Shown here: piece by piece, positions 26,773 to 36,657 of the stretch | Position numbering within the stretch: the stretch's first letter is position 1 | Layout: each line of letters begins with the position of its first letter | Assembly: GCA_033852115.1 (NCBI GenBank) | Contig: JAWSVE010000006.1 | Span: forward strand, 315,532-379,531 | Reading direction: 5' to 3' | Length of the DNA stretch: 64,000 bases | DNA from: JAWSVE01 sp033852115 | Lineage (GTDB): Bacteria > Pseudomonadota > Gammaproteobacteria > Pseudomonadales > Cellvibrionaceae | Position numbers and translations under genes: made by a program | Notes under the pieces: model-generated | Seen by the model: only the letters and a program-made list of their open reading frames with translations | What the model was told of the DNA's origin: nothing | Databases searched by the model: none

Positions 26773-26982
26773 TCTCTACCTTGTTTAGCGTTATTATTTA
26801 TTGTGTTTTTGGCTATTTAGGGATTCGGAAAAATACTAATGAATCTCTTTTATAAGCAAGCAGTTGTATCGCCATGCTTAATACAGCAATAGATGTAGGC
26901 TAAGTATCCACATTACTGCAAAGATGTCTAGCTATGCGCTAATGTGCGAAATCGACTGATACACTACATTGTTGAGAAACAC

Positions 26983-27019
26983 AAAATAGCCCGCGATATT
27001 TGCGGTATCGCGGGCTTTT
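26983..27019 (-). terminator. Hairpin terminator (GCCCGCGATA type)
   Basis: AATAGCCCGCGATA...TATCGCGGGCTTTT lies about 50 bases downstream (minus sense) of the lipoprotein gene ending at 27068. Confidence 0.75.
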
Positions 27020-27067
27020 CTTGAGACGATTCTTACTTACTTGATTTAGTATACTACGGGTAGACCA

Positions 27068-28093
27068 TCATTGAGGCTTCAACGTAATGACAATGTTGAT
27101 CTCGCTCGTTTTAGGCTTTGCCACGAGAGTATCTAGCCCGCCCATCAGCGGTAATACGTTTGTACCATCGTAGTGATATTCAACAACCAGTAAATCTTCA
27201 GTCATTGTTGTGACGGCACCAACGTGCATTTGGTGGATAAAATCGACTTGTCCTGTCGCTATTTCCTGCAATTGTGATAGCACTCCGAATTTGATTTTTT
27301 CAAGTTGCTGCAAGCTTTGCTGATCCATCACTTGGCGCTCTTCATACAGGTAGGGGTAATCATTGAGGCCATCGTCATTGGGTTGCGGAAATACATCAAA
27401 CCTAAATTCTTCCGAGCCAACGTCTGCAAGATCCAGTGTCGTTTCATTACCGTTTTTGTCGATCGACTTAAGCGCTCCCTCTTGCGAGTAGTCGTAGTCT
27501 AACTTAAGAGTAAACTCGTATCCTTGACCAAATATTGACGGCTGCATGTGCGTCAGGTTTAAGAAAAATTCTGTTCCGGTACCGGTGATGTGTTTTTCCA
27601 TTTGTTTTACATCAGCAGCACTTGGAGATTCCATCGAATAGTCGAGTTGATAGGTTAGCTCCCCGAAGGTTTGCACGCTGTCGGAATCGCCTGTTTCGTA
27701 AAAAGGTGATGAGGTGAGATAGTCATAGCGTTCTCCATCCGATCCTTCTGGCATGTATACCGATAGATCCTCGGGTATTTCAACATCGAGCGATGTGTTG
27801 ACATTTAGATTATAGGACCATTGAATATTGCTACTGTGCTCCGACCCAGCACTTGGTGTATTTTCCGACGTCTCGTTATAGACTCCCGTCTGATTAACCA
27901 GTAGTTCAATACCTAACGTACCCTTGCGCCAGCCGTCGGCTACGTCGCCGACATTATCAGCTCTGTATTCATTGGGGTAGTTTTCTTCCTCGGTGAAAGC
28001 ATCTTCATGCTCCTCGCCGGAATCCGAACAGGCAGTTAACAAGAGAGCCAAGCTACTTAGAACAATAGAGCGCGCTAGTGGTCCTGTTTTCAT
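27068..28093 (-). CDS. Hypothetical lipoprotein
   Basis: A 341-residue lipoprotein with lipobox LLTAC (Cys ~22) and an acidic linker (DSGEEHEDAFTEEEN). The mature domain is rich in beta strands with several Asp/Tyr-rich loops (for example LKLDYDYSQEG). I recognise no family. It lies between two near-identical terminators and is transcribed alone, away from the phosphate operon. Confidence 0.7.
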   Translation of the reverse strand: MKTGPLARSIVLSSLALLLTACSDSGEEHEDAFTEEENYPNEYRADNVGDVADGWRKGTLGIELLVNQTGVYNETSENTPSAGSEHSSNIQWSYNLNVNTSLDVEIPEDLSVYMPEGSDGERYDYLTSSPFYETGDSDSVQTFGELTYQLDYSMESPSAADVKQMEKHITGTGTEFFLNLTHMQPSIFGQGYEFTLKLDYDYSQEGALKSIDKNGNETTLDLADVGSEEFRFDVFPQPNDDGLNDYPYLYEERQVMDQQSLQQLEKIKFGVLSQLQEIATGQVDFIHQMHVGAVTTMTEDLLVVEYHYDGTNVLPLMGGLDTLVAKPKTSEINIVITLKPQ

Positions 28094-28274
28094 AACAGTG
28101 GTTTACCTTTCGTTTAATATAGGGATAGTTAGCTAGGTGCACCTTGAGCGGCGCTTACGAAATGAATTAGGTCGTCCAGCTATTTATTGGGATTATTTAT
28201 TTCAATTTATTCAGCGGTAGAAAACAAGTGCAGGCTTCGCAAAACAAAAAGTCAACGCAGCTTCTTCATTCCAC

Positions 28275-28313
28275 AAAAAAGCCCGCGATACTTTTCAGTA
28301 TTGCGGGCTTTTA
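28275..28313 (-). terminator. Terminator downstream of phoU
   Basis: AAAAAAGCCCGCGATA...TATTGCGGGCTTTT lies 37-75 bases after the phoU stop in minus sense. A partial second copy of one arm (CAGTATCGCGAGCTTTTGG) follows immediately at 28316-28334, a small tandem duplication. Confidence 0.75.
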
Positions 28314-28349
28314 GTCAGTATCGCGAGCTTTTGGCGAAACAGCGTTGAA

Positions 28350-29066
28350 TTAATTCGCTTTAATGTGTTGCTCGATTTCAGACAAGCTGGCGTGGCGCAC
28401 ATCCTTGCCTTTCACCATATAAATTAATTGCTCGGCCAAGTTGCGAGCGTGGTCACCGATGCGTTCCATTGAGCGAAGTGCCCATAGGACATTCATAGCG
28501 CGAGAAATGGAGCGTGGATCCTCCATCATGTATGTGACAAGTTCACGCATCGCCGTTTTATATTCTTGGTCGATCAGACGATCTTCTTTAACAACATTAA
28601 CTGCCATCTCGACGTCATAACGAGCAAAGGCGTCCAAGCTGTTACGAAGCATACGCTGCACACCGCTGCCGATGTGACGTAATTCGGTGTAACCGTGTGG
28701 CGCTACGCCTTCTTCTGATAATGCGATAGCCATTTTAGCCACTTTATGCGCTTCATCGCCGATGCGCTCAAGATCGCGGACTGCTTTACTGACAGTAAGC
28801 ACCATACGCAAGTCGCTTGCAGCGGGTTGTCGTTTAGCGAGTACCAAGGTGCATTGCTCGTCAATATCAACTTCTTGTTGGTCAACTTTGTTTTCATCGC
28901 CGATGACTTGCATCGCGATTTCGCTATCAACTTCTTCAATCGCTTTTACAGCATTGAATACTTGAGTCTCGACTAATCCACCCATTTCCAACAATTGTGT
29001 TTTTAGCGCTTCAAGATCGCTATTGAACTGTTGCGAGATGTGGTTATCTAGATTTAGCTTGTCCAT
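28350..29066 (-). CDS. phoU: Phosphate signalling regulator PhoU
   Basis: A 238-residue protein of the usual PhoU length with two three-helix PhoU repeats. The N-terminal half has the metal-binding type motif in 'DLRMVLTVSKAVRDLERIGDEA' and the second half repeats it as 'VLWALRSMERIGDHARN' (E-x-x-x-D-like). It links the Pst transporter to the PhoR kinase and silences the Pho regulon when phosphate is plentiful. It is the last gene of pstCAB-phoU and is followed by a terminator. Confidence 0.95.
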   Translation of the reverse strand: MDKLNLDNHISQQFNSDLEALKTQLLEMGGLVETQVFNAVKAIEEVDSEIAMQVIGDENKVDQQEVDIDEQCTLVLAKRQPAASDLRMVLTVSKAVRDLERIGDEAHKVAKMAIALSEEGVAPHGYTELRHIGSGVQRMLRNSLDAFARYDVEMAVNVVKEDRLIDQEYKTAMRELVTYMMEDPRSISRAMNVLWALRSMERIGDHARNLAEQLIYMVKGKDVRHASLSEIEQHIKAN

Positions 29067-29094
29067 AGTCTGTTACCAAATGCGTGTGTGGTTG

Positions 29095-30033
29095 TTACCC
29101 GAATCGACCTGTAATGTAGGCCTCGGTCATCTCGTGTTGAGGGTTGGTAAATACCAATTCCGTTTTGTTTGCTTCGATCAATTTACCTAAATGAAAGTAG
29201 GCAGTGCGATGTGATACGCGTGCGGCTTGTTGCATTGAGTGCGTCACGATGGCGATCGTATAGTTTTCGCTTAATTCAGCGATCAGCTCTTCGATTTTTG
29301 CGGTAGCAATAGGGTCAAGCGCTGAACAGGGTTCATCCATTAAGATGACTTCTGGACTTACCGCGATGGTTCGCGCAATACATAAGCGTTGTTGTTGACC
29401 ACCCGATAGGCCAGTGCCTGGCTGATCCAATCTGTCCTTAACTTCATTCCATAGCCCGGCGCGTTTTAAACTGGTTTCAACAACTTCGTCGAGTTCTGCG
29501 CGATGATTCACTAAGCCGTGAATACGAGGACCATAAGCAACGTTATCGTATATCGATTTAGGAAACGGGTTGGGCTTTTGGAATACCATGCCAACACGCG
29601 CCCTTAGGGGTACCACATCGAGCTTAGGATCGTAGATGTTTTGTCCATCGAGGCTGATGTCACCTTCGATGCGGCAGGTATCTATCGTGTCATTCATCCG
29701 ATTTAGGCAGCGTAAAAAGGTCGATTTACCACAGCCGGATGGCCCAATCATCGCGATGACTTCATGTTCGCCAATATCTAAGCTCACATCGTGCATAACT
29801 TGCTTTTCGCCATAGTAAACTTTGACGTTACGCGCTGTCATTTTGGGATTATCGCAATAAGGGGTACCAATGGTCTCTTGACCTAGGTATTGCTCGACCC
29901 CAGCTGGGCCATTTTCTGCGGGCTTAGATTCTACGGTTGAATCCATCGGGTTGCTTTCCTTCTTTAGCGAGACAGCAGATTCCGCTGTGGTCGCTTTGCT
30001 CTTTTCAATGCGTTCTTCTGTGACAATATCCAT
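29095..30033 (-). CDS. pstB: Phosphate ABC transporter ATPase PstB
   Basis: A 312-residue ABC ATPase. Walker A is GPSGCGKST, the signature is LSGGQQQR, and Walker B is VILMDEPCSALDP; the PstB-typical NRMND and 'MVFQKPNPFPKSIYDN' motifs are present. It energises phosphate import at the inner membrane. It carries an N-terminal extension of ~60 residues before the conserved start of the ATPase domain, longer than the usual ~260 residues. A later internal ATG (MDSTVES) could be the real start. Confidence 0.95.
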   Translation of the reverse strand: MDIVTEERIEKSKATTAESAVSLKKESNPMDSTVESKPAENGPAGVEQYLGQETIGTPYCDNPKMTARNVKVYYGEKQVMHDVSLDIGEHEVIAMIGPSGCGKSTFLRCLNRMNDTIDTCRIEGDISLDGQNIYDPKLDVVPLRARVGMVFQKPNPFPKSIYDNVAYGPRIHGLVNHRAELDEVVETSLKRAGLWNEVKDRLDQPGTGLSGGQQQRLCIARTIAVSPEVILMDEPCSALDPIATAKIEELIAELSENYTIAIVTHSMQQAARVSHRTAYFHLGKLIEANKTELVFTNPQHEMTEAYITGRFG

Positions 30034-30044
30034 CTTAGACCTCT

Positions 30045-31331
30045 CTACCAGCGTCGTTCAAGGCGCTTGCGTAACCAAACGGCCAAAGTATTCATAAAAA
30101 TCAGGAAGGCCAGTAGCACCATGATCGCTGCCGAGGTGCGCTCAACAAACGCTCGCTCTGGACTATCGGCCCATAAAAATATCTGTACCGGCAATACTGT
30201 TGCCGGGTCAGTAATACCTGCTGGCAAGTCGACAATGAAGGCAACCATACCAATCATCAGTAACGGTGCTGTTTCGCCCAGTGCTTGTGCCATACCGATA
30301 ATGGTGCCGGTCAACATGCCAGGCATGGCGAGCGGTAGCACATGATGCAAAATCATTTGCATTTTTGATGCACCAACGCCTAAAGCGGCTTCTCGAATGG
30401 ATGGCGGCACCGATTTAATGGCCGCTCGACTCGATATAATAATGGTTGGCAATGTCATCAATGTGAGAACAAGGCCACCCACTAACGGTACAGAGCGCGT
30501 TAGGCCAAACATATTGATGAAAATGGCGAGTCCGAGAAGCCCAAAAATAATCGAAGGTACTGCGGCCAAGTTGTTAATATTTACCTCAATAAGTTCGGTA
30601 AATTTATTTTTAGGCGCGTACTCTTCGAGATAGATCGCAGCGGCAACACCAATCGGGAAAGATAACAGCAAGGTCACAACGAGGGTAAACAAAGAACCTA
30701 ACGCCGCACCTAAAATACCGGCTTGCTCTGGCTCTCGGGACGCACTTGCGGTAAAGAAAGTGGTGTTAAATTGGGTACGAATCGCTTCATCATCAATTAA
30801 CGTTTGAACCCAGCCAATTTGTTGTTCGCTTAAGCGTCCCGTAAAAGGCTCTCCGAAACCATCGAGACTTTTTACGTACACGTCAACATCATCATCCGCC
30901 AGAATCCAAGTGGATACCGTTTCACCCAGCAAGTCGGGGTTCTCGGCCAATGTATCCTGTAAATGGAATGATGCTGCATTGCTCAACATTGCGCTTAGGG
31001 CGCGTTTGTCGCGACGGCTTTTTGCATCCGGAAATTTACCGCGAATGGCATTGCGCAAAATAGCTTCGTAGTTACCAGCGCGCAATTGTTCTGGATCTGT
31101 TGCATCCGAAATGCCTAGATCGTCGCGATTAAATTCTATTGGCAATAAAATACGCGTTTGCTTAAACGCAGGTAAACCTTTGGAAATGATATCGGTAAAT
31201 AAAACCACCAAGCACAATAAGCCAAAGCCGATGGACATTAATCCGTACAAGCGAAATCGCTTTTCAGCGCGATAACGCTTGCTGAGATTTTTTTCAACGA
31301 TATCAATCGTTCGTTGAGTTGCTTTATTCAT
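30045..31331 (-). CDS. pstA: Phosphate ABC transporter permease PstA
   Basis: A 428-residue permease with an N-terminal helix, a periplasmic insert (~residues 45-195), then the conserved five- to six-helix core with the EAA loop 'AIKSVPPSIREAALGVGASKMQ'. It is longer than the ~290-residue E. coli protein because of the insert, a form seen in several marine gammaproteobacteria. It overlaps pstC by eight bases. Confidence 0.93.
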   Translation of the reverse strand: MNKATQRTIDIVEKNLSKRYRAEKRFRLYGLMSIGFGLLCLVVLFTDIISKGLPAFKQTRILLPIEFNRDDLGISDATDPEQLRAGNYEAILRNAIRGKFPDAKSRRDKRALSAMLSNAASFHLQDTLAENPDLLGETVSTWILADDDVDVYVKSLDGFGEPFTGRLSEQQIGWVQTLIDDEAIRTQFNTTFFTASASREPEQAGILGAALGSLFTLVVTLLLSFPIGVAAAIYLEEYAPKNKFTELIEVNINNLAAVPSIIFGLLGLAIFINMFGLTRSVPLVGGLVLTLMTLPTIIISSRAAIKSVPPSIREAALGVGASKMQMILHHVLPLAMPGMLTGTIIGMAQALGETAPLLMIGMVAFIVDLPAGITDPATVLPVQIFLWADSPERAFVERTSAAIMVLLAFLIFMNTLAVWLRKRLERRW

Positions 31332-32709
31332 ACTGCTCCCGATATTTTTTCACTACGTGCAGCGCTAGGAAATTCAGGCTGAGCGTTACCAAAAATAGCA
31401 TGAGTCCGAGCGCAAACGCGGCCAATGTTTTTGGACTATCGAACTCTTGGTCTCCCACCAACAGGGTGACAATTTGTACCGTGACTGTAGTGACCGTTTC
31501 CAACGGATTCGCCGTGAGATTTGCTGCCAAACCAGCCGCCATAACCACAATCATGGTTTCACCAATCGCACGGGATACCGCCAGCAATACGCCACCCACA
31601 ATACCGGGTAGTGCCGCAGGAATAACGACTTGTTTGATGGTTTCAGATCGAGTTGCACCCAGGCCTAACGATCCGTCACGCATTGCTTGAGGAACCGCAT
31701 TGATGACATCGTCCGAGAGGGATGAGACGAATGGAATAATCATCACCCCCATGACTATACCCGCTGCCAAAGCGCTCTCTGACGAAACCGTAACGCCCAT
31801 ATCGGCACCGAGGTTACGAATAAAGGGGGCAATAGTTAATGCCGCAAAAAACCCATACACCACGGTGGGAATACCCGCTAGCACTTCCAGCATGGGTTTA
31901 ACAATAGAACGAACTCGTGCAGACGCGTACTCGGATAGATAAATTGCTGACATTAAACCAGTGGGCACCGCAACCACCATCGCAATGGCAGAAATAAGCA
32001 AGGTTCCGGTAAACAATGGGATGGCACCAAACGCACCGGAACCACCTACTTGATCCGCACGAATTGCAACCTGCGGACTCCACTCGACGCCAAAGACAAA
32101 ATCGGTGATGGGTACTGATTGGAAAAATCGAATCGATTCAAATAACACTGACAAGACAATACCGAGCGTTGTAAAAATCGCGAGACATGAACATAACAGC
32201 AAAGCAATCTTGAAGACTTGCTCGACTTGAATGCGCGCTTTAAATTCTGGATGGACTTTTCGCCAGCCCCAGAGGCCGCCGAGAATAGCGACTGAGATGC
32301 TAATGACCGTAATACTGCTCTTCGCGGTACTTTTAAGGCTCACCAGGTGATCGGCTGCCGCTTGTAGCGCCGGGTCAATCTCACCCACGTGATTCCCTGC
32401 AGCGATGTTATTAACGCTGTTTAATAACAAGTCCATTTCACCGGAGCCTTGATTACGCAAGTTTTCCGGCAGCTCAGCTAAAATAATATTGCGAATAATA
32501 ATGTCATCAAAGGCAAACCAACCAGCCAGAACAATGAGACACGGTACCGCACACCACAGTGCAGTTAATGCACCGTAATAAAACGGCAGTGAATTGAGAT
32601 AGCGCGCACCGCCGAGTTTGCCAGCGACCTGGAGAGAGCGAGAACGCCCCAATATATAGGCGACGCCAACAATAATCACGAGGGCAAGTAATAGTGTGGA
32701 GGGGTTCAT
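31324..32709 (-). CDS. pstC: Phosphate ABC transporter permease PstC
   Basis: A 461-residue permease, larger than E. coli PstC because of extra N-terminal helices and a loop. The conserved core includes 'SIVKPMLEVLAGIPTVVYGFFA' and the EAA loop 'VPQAMRDGSLGLGATRSE'. It forms the membrane channel with PstA. It is separated from pstS by a stem-loop that probably lowers its expression relative to the binding protein. Confidence 0.93.
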   Translation of the reverse strand: MNPSTLLLALVIIVGVAYILGRSRSLQVAGKLGGARYLNSLPFYYGALTALWCAVPCLIVLAGWFAFDDIIIRNIILAELPENLRNQGSGEMDLLLNSVNNIAAGNHVGEIDPALQAAADHLVSLKSTAKSSITVISISVAILGGLWGWRKVHPEFKARIQVEQVFKIALLLCSCLAIFTTLGIVLSVLFESIRFFQSVPITDFVFGVEWSPQVAIRADQVGGSGAFGAIPLFTGTLLISAIAMVVAVPTGLMSAIYLSEYASARVRSIVKPMLEVLAGIPTVVYGFFAALTIAPFIRNLGADMGVTVSSESALAAGIVMGVMIIPFVSSLSDDVINAVPQAMRDGSLGLGATRSETIKQVVIPAALPGIVGGVLLAVSRAIGETMIVVMAAGLAANLTANPLETVTTVTVQIVTLLVGDQEFDSPKTLAAFALGLMLFLVTLSLNFLALHVVKKYREQYE

Positions 32710-32784
32710 AACACTCTTCTTTAAGTTGCTCTATTGTCCATCAATCCTGACCAAAAGCGTTCGCTTAGCGAACTGTACTTAGCA

Positions 32785-32817
32785 AAATAGCCCAGCAAGA
32801 AACTTGCTGGGCTATTT
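32785..32817 (-). terminator. Stem-loop between pstS and pstC (attenuator)
   Basis: AAATAGCCCAGCAAG...CTTGCTGGGCTATTT, a 15-bp near-perfect stem with a 3-base loop. Such intercistronic hairpins typically make a partial terminator, giving high pstS and lower pstCAB-phoU expression. Confidence 0.75.
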
Positions 32818-32869
32818 GCCGTAATCCATTACGCAGAGCAGGGTGGGGGGCACCACCGCTGCAACTCAA

Positions 32870-33913
32870 TTACATATTGAGAAGTTCTAAATTTTTAACT
32901 GCTTTAGCAACCGCTGCACGCTTCTCTTCACCCAGAGGAATCATGCCTTTTTCAGTGAGGTATCCTTCTTCACCAAATGCACGCTCGTTGGTAAATTCAG
33001 CGAGGTATTCTGCGATGCCCGGTATTGTACCAACATGCGCTTTCTTCACATAGAAGTAGAGCGGACGCGAGACAGGGTAACTACCATCAGCGATGGTCTC
33101 GAAGGTTGGGTCTTCGCCATCAACCTTAGAGCCTTGCACTTTATCGGCGTTTTGGTCGAGGAAGCTGAAACCAAAGATACCTAATGCTGAAGGGTTGGCG
33201 TTTAGTTTTTGAACGATTAGGTTATCGTTCTCGCCTGCTTCAATGTAAGGGCCGTCTTCACGTACCGCATGACAAACCGCTTTGTACTTGTTCTTGTCGA
33301 CTTTCTTCATGTCTTTGATCCAAGAGAAGGTCTTACAACCACCCTCTAGTGCCAATTCGGCAAACGCATCGCGGGTGCCCGACGTTGGGGGAGGACCAAG
33401 CACTTCAATCGCAGTTGCAGGAAGCGCAGGATTGACGTCTTTCCAGGTTTTATAGGGGTTTTCTACCAATGTCTCTGAGCCGTCAGGGTTTGGAACGGTT
33501 TTAGCCAACGCTAAGAAGAGATCGCGGCGAGTCAACGAAATTTGTTCAGTTTGAGTCGAGTTCGCGATGACGATACCGTCGTAACCAATAAGCACTTCAA
33601 CGATATCTTTAACGCCGTTTTCCGCGCACATCTCAACTTCTGAAGACTTAATGCGACGTGACGCGTTGGTGATGTCTGGGTGACTTACGCCAACGCCCTG
33701 ACAGAACAGCTTTAAACCACCGCCAGAACCTGTCGATTCAACCTTTGGCGTTTTGAAGTTAGTGCTACGACCAAAGCGCTCCGCTACGACTGTCGAGAAA
33801 GGGTATACGGTAGAAGAACCGACGATGCTGATGTAATCGCGGCCTTCCGCTTGAGCACCCGCTGCTGTCAATGCAGCTGCTGCTAATAATGTAGTGTTAA
33901 TAAGTTTTTTCAC
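32870..33913 (-). CDS. pstS: Periplasmic phosphate-binding protein PstS
   Basis: A 347-residue protein with a Sec signal peptide (AAALTAAGAQA) and the phosphate-binding signatures IVGSSTVYPFS, ESTGSGGGLKLFCQG and PTSGTRDAF. It starts at GTG, with GGAG seven bases upstream. It captures phosphate for PstCAB. It is first in the cluster, preceded by a Pho box and followed by the attenuator hairpin. Confidence 0.95.
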   Translation of the reverse strand: MKKLINTTLLAAAALTAAGAQAEGRDYISIVGSSTVYPFSTVVAERFGRSTNFKTPKVESTGSGGGLKLFCQGVGVSHPDITNASRRIKSSEVEMCAENGVKDIVEVLIGYDGIVIANSTQTEQISLTRRDLFLALAKTVPNPDGSETLVENPYKTWKDVNPALPATAIEVLGPPPTSGTRDAFAELALEGGCKTFSWIKDMKKVDKNKYKAVCHAVREDGPYIEAGENDNLIVQKLNANPSALGIFGFSFLDQNADKVQGSKVDGEDPTFETIADGSYPVSRPLYFYVKKAHVGTIPGIAEYLAEFTNERAFGEEGYLTEKGMIPLGEEKRAAVAKAVKNLELLNM

Positions 33914-34002
33914 GTTTTTCTCCGAAGTCCCAACAAAAGCCCTGAAAAGCGGCCCATGTCATGTCACAAATAGAAACCATTACCCGATTAGGGAATGGGC
34001 GC

Positions 34003-34036
34003 ATTATGCGAAAGCTATATGACAGTTTTGTGACAT
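34003..34036 (-). promoter_or_regulatory. Pho box and -10 element for pstS
   Basis: On the minus strand ATGTCACAAAACTGTCAT (34019-34036) matches the 18-base Pho box consensus (two TGTCA repeats 11 bases apart) at about 15 positions. Ten bases downstream is CATAAT (34003-34008), a good -10. PhoB activation under phosphate limitation is expected from family knowledge. Confidence 0.8.
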
Positions 34037-34140
34037 GCTGTAACACTTCGTAGCCTGTATCCCTACTAGAGCCGCAACCCATTGATTCGTATATACTTCC
34101 CCGCATAAATCAATTTACCCAATAAGCTGCCGATTCCATC

Positions 34141-34629
34141 ATGACCTACCTGGACCAACTTAGCCTAACTCTGGGCCGAGCCGTCGCCTGGCTGACGCTG
34201 GTCATGGGTGCTGTGACATTGGGACTGGTCGTCGCGCGGTATGGCTTCAACGTTAACGCCATTGCGTTACAGGAAAGTGTCATTTACATGCATGGCCTGG
34301 TGTTTTTACTGGGATCTGCCATGACGCTGCACCAACAGGGACATGTGCGAGTCGATGTCCTCTATCGGCGCTTTAACGCTCGCCAGCAAGCCTGGGTGGA
34401 TGCGGTAGGCGGTATCGTCCTACTGTTGCCTTTTTGCCTCTTCATGCTGTTTATCAGCATCAACTTCGTGACAACCAGCTGGCAGAACCTCGAGGGCTCT
34501 ACTGAACCTGGCGGTATCCCGGCTGTGTTTCTTTTAAAGACGCTGATCCCGGTAAGCAGCGGCCTGCTGGGTTTGCAGGCGATCAGCGAAGTGGGGCGCT
34601 GCACTGCGCGCCTCATGCAACCGGATTAG
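34141..34629 (+). CDS. TRAP transporter small permease (DctQ family)
   Basis: A 162-residue protein with four membrane helices and the DctQ pattern ('MGAVTLGLVVARYGFN', 'LLGSAMTLHQQGHVRVDV'). With the large permease it makes the membrane part of a TRAP carboxylate uptake system driven by ion gradients. It lies 10 bases upstream of dctM. The binding protein is encoded nearby at 36658-37785 on the other strand. Confidence 0.88.
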   Translation: MTYLDQLSLTLGRAVAWLTLVMGAVTLGLVVARYGFNVNAIALQESVIYMHGLVFLLGSAMTLHQQGHVRVDVLYRRFNARQQAWVDAVGGIVLLLPFCLFMLFISINFVTTSWQNLEGSTEPGGIPAVFLLKTLIPVSSGLLGLQAISEVGRCTARLMQPD

Positions 34630-34639
34630 GGGCTAGCTC

Positions 34640-36043
34640 GTGTTTGAACCTTCGCTTGTCGTTGAGCTATTGCCGTTACTGTTTTTCTTCGTCACCTGCG
34701 CCATGCTCATGTTGGGCTATCCGGTGGCTTTTACCCTGGCGGGGAGCGCGCTAATTTTCGCGGGTATTGGCATCGCCTCAGGCGTATTCGACCCCAATTT
34801 ATTGCTCGCTTATCCCTCGCGGGTTTTCGGCACCATGATCAATGGCACCTTGGTTGCGGTACCGCTATTTGTTTTTATGGGTGTGATGCTCGAAAAGTCG
34901 CGCATTGCCGAAGTGCTACTGGCTGATTTGTCCCGTTTGCTCGGTAGGCTACCGGGTGGGCTTGCCGTTGCCGTATTGATCGTTGGTATGCTGATGGCGG
35001 CCAGCACCGGTATCGTCGGCGCTACAGTTGTGACGATGGGACTGATGTCGCTGCCCACGATGTTGAATAACCGCTATGACCCCCAACTGGCCACCGGCAT
35101 CATTTGCGCAACCGGCACGCTCGGCCAGATCATTCCACCCTCCATTGCCTTGGTCTTGCTAGGTGACGTGCTCTCAACGGCCTATCAACAAGCGCAGAAC
35201 GCGCAAGGCATTGTTAGCCCTGATACGGTATCGGTGGGCGACTTGTTTATTGGGGCATTAATCCCCGGTGTGCTGTTGGTTGTCTGCTATGGGATCTACG
35301 TTGTCACCCGCGTCGCACTCCAACCATCCTTGGCGCCATCCATTCGCGCGGACTCCAGGGCCGACGGTGACAAAAACACGGTGTCTTTGCACCATACGCT
35401 GCGCAGTCTTCTGCCACCAATCGCGTTAATGGTGTGTGTGCTTGGCTCGATTCTCATGGGAATCGCAACCCCAACCGAAGCCGCTGGCGTCGGTGCTATG
35501 GGAGCCATGCTGCTCGCTTTTATCAATAAGCAACTCGATATAAACACACTCCGGAGCGTGGTTCGCTCAACCACCGAAACAACCGCGATGGTGTTTATGA
35601 TTTTATTGGGCGCTTCATTATTCTCGCTGGTGTTTCGCGGCTTTGGCGGTGATGCATTGATCGAAGCGTTTTTCGCAGACCTACCGGGTGGAAAATGGAC
35701 AGCGCTGCTGCTAGTGATGCTGGTGGTCTTTCTGCTTGGATTTATTTTGGACTTTATAGAGATTACTTTCGTGGTCGTGCCTATCGTCGGGCCGATTCTC
35801 TTGGCAATGGATATTGACCCGGTTTGGCTAGGGATTATGCTCGCCGTCAATCTACAAACCTCTTTTTTAACACCGCCATTTGGCTTCGCACTCTTTTATT
35901 TACGTGGCGTCTCACCAGAGAGTGTCACCACTGGGACGATTTATCGTGGCGTCGTGCCATTTATTGTGATCCAATTGCTGTTACTCGTACTGCTCGCCGC
36001 TTATCCTTCACTCGCTACCTGGCTTCCCACCACGCTGGGGTAA
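34640..36043 (+). CDS. TRAP transporter large permease (DctM family)
   Basis: A 467-residue protein with about twelve membrane helices and the DctM signatures 'MLGYPVAFTLAGSA', 'GTLGQIIPPSIALVLLGD' and 'NLQTSFLTPPFGFALFYLRG'. It starts at GTG. The last motif is typical of the sub-group that transports mannitol, chloroaromatic or keto-acid-like compounds. The substrate is not determined from sequence. Confidence 0.9.
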   Translation: MFEPSLVVELLPLLFFFVTCAMLMLGYPVAFTLAGSALIFAGIGIASGVFDPNLLLAYPSRVFGTMINGTLVAVPLFVFMGVMLEKSRIAEVLLADLSRLLGRLPGGLAVAVLIVGMLMAASTGIVGATVVTMGLMSLPTMLNNRYDPQLATGIICATGTLGQIIPPSIALVLLGDVLSTAYQQAQNAQGIVSPDTVSVGDLFIGALIPGVLLVVCYGIYVVTRVALQPSLAPSIRADSRADGDKNTVSLHHTLRSLLPPIALMVCVLGSILMGIATPTEAAGVGAMGAMLLAFINKQLDINTLRSVVRSTTETTAMVFMILLGASLFSLVFRGFGGDALIEAFFADLPGGKWTALLLVMLVVFLLGFILDFIEITFVVVPIVGPILLAMDIDPVWLGIMLAVNLQTSFLTPPFGFALFYLRGVSPESVTTGTIYRGVVPFIVIQLLLLVLLAAYPSLATWLPTTLG

Positions 36044-36181
36044 CTCTTTAGGGAGCAAGTTAGGCAATTTGCTGTCTAGATACAGCGGAAATTAGTGAAC
36101 CGCTTTTCACAATGAAGATAAGGCAGCTACACTGAATTTTTTAAGTCGCATATTTTTGGAACTAGAGATAGGTCGTACTCC

Positions 36182-36583
36182 ATGACAGATATAGATGAAG
36201 ATCCCACCCCTACTGGCACACTGACACTACAAACACTCGCCATGCCTGCCGACACGAATGCAAATGGCGATATTTTTGGTGGCTGGTTGATGTCTCAGAT
36301 GGATTTGGCTGGCGCCATTCTCGCGCACGATTATGCACTTGGCCGAGTCACCACTGTTGCTGTGGGTGGTATGACCTTTTTGCGCCCAGTTCCCGTCGGT
36401 GCAACCGTCAGTTGCTATGCCCAGGCGCTAGAAACCGGTCGCTCATCTATTCGGACCCTCGTCGAGGTGTGGATCAAATCTAACCGCTCCGGTGATGTTG
36501 AGAAAGTTACCGAGGGCGAATTTGTTTTTGTGGCCATCGATGATCACGGTCGCACACGCCCACTGAAGAAAACGCTCGACTAA
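36182..36583 (+). CDS. YciA-like acyl-CoA thioesterase
   Basis: A 133-residue hotdog protein with 'MPADTNANGDIFGGWLMSQMDLAG', the conserved acyl-CoA thioesterase segment, and 'GMTFLRPVPVG'. The E. coli YciA relative hydrolyses a broad range of acyl-CoAs. It lies between the TRAP permeases and the convergent TRAP binding-protein gene and ends at a shared terminator. Confidence 0.85.
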   Translation: MTDIDEDPTPTGTLTLQTLAMPADTNANGDIFGGWLMSQMDLAGAILAHDYALGRVTTVAVGGMTFLRPVPVGATVSCYAQALETGRSSIRTLVEVWIKSNRSGDVEKVTEGEFVFVAIDDHGRTRPLKKTLD

Positions 36584-36612
36584 TCTCTATCGCGCTGCAT
36601 AACTTGAACTTT

Positions 36613-36645
36613 AAAAAGCCCTCGCTGATCGCGAGGGCTTTTTTG
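36613..36645. terminator. Bidirectional terminator
   Basis: AAAAAGCCCTCGC-TGATC-GCGAGGGCTTTTTT lies between the convergent thioesterase and dctP genes. Confidence 0.85.
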
Positions 36646-36657
36646 TTTCTACCTGGC

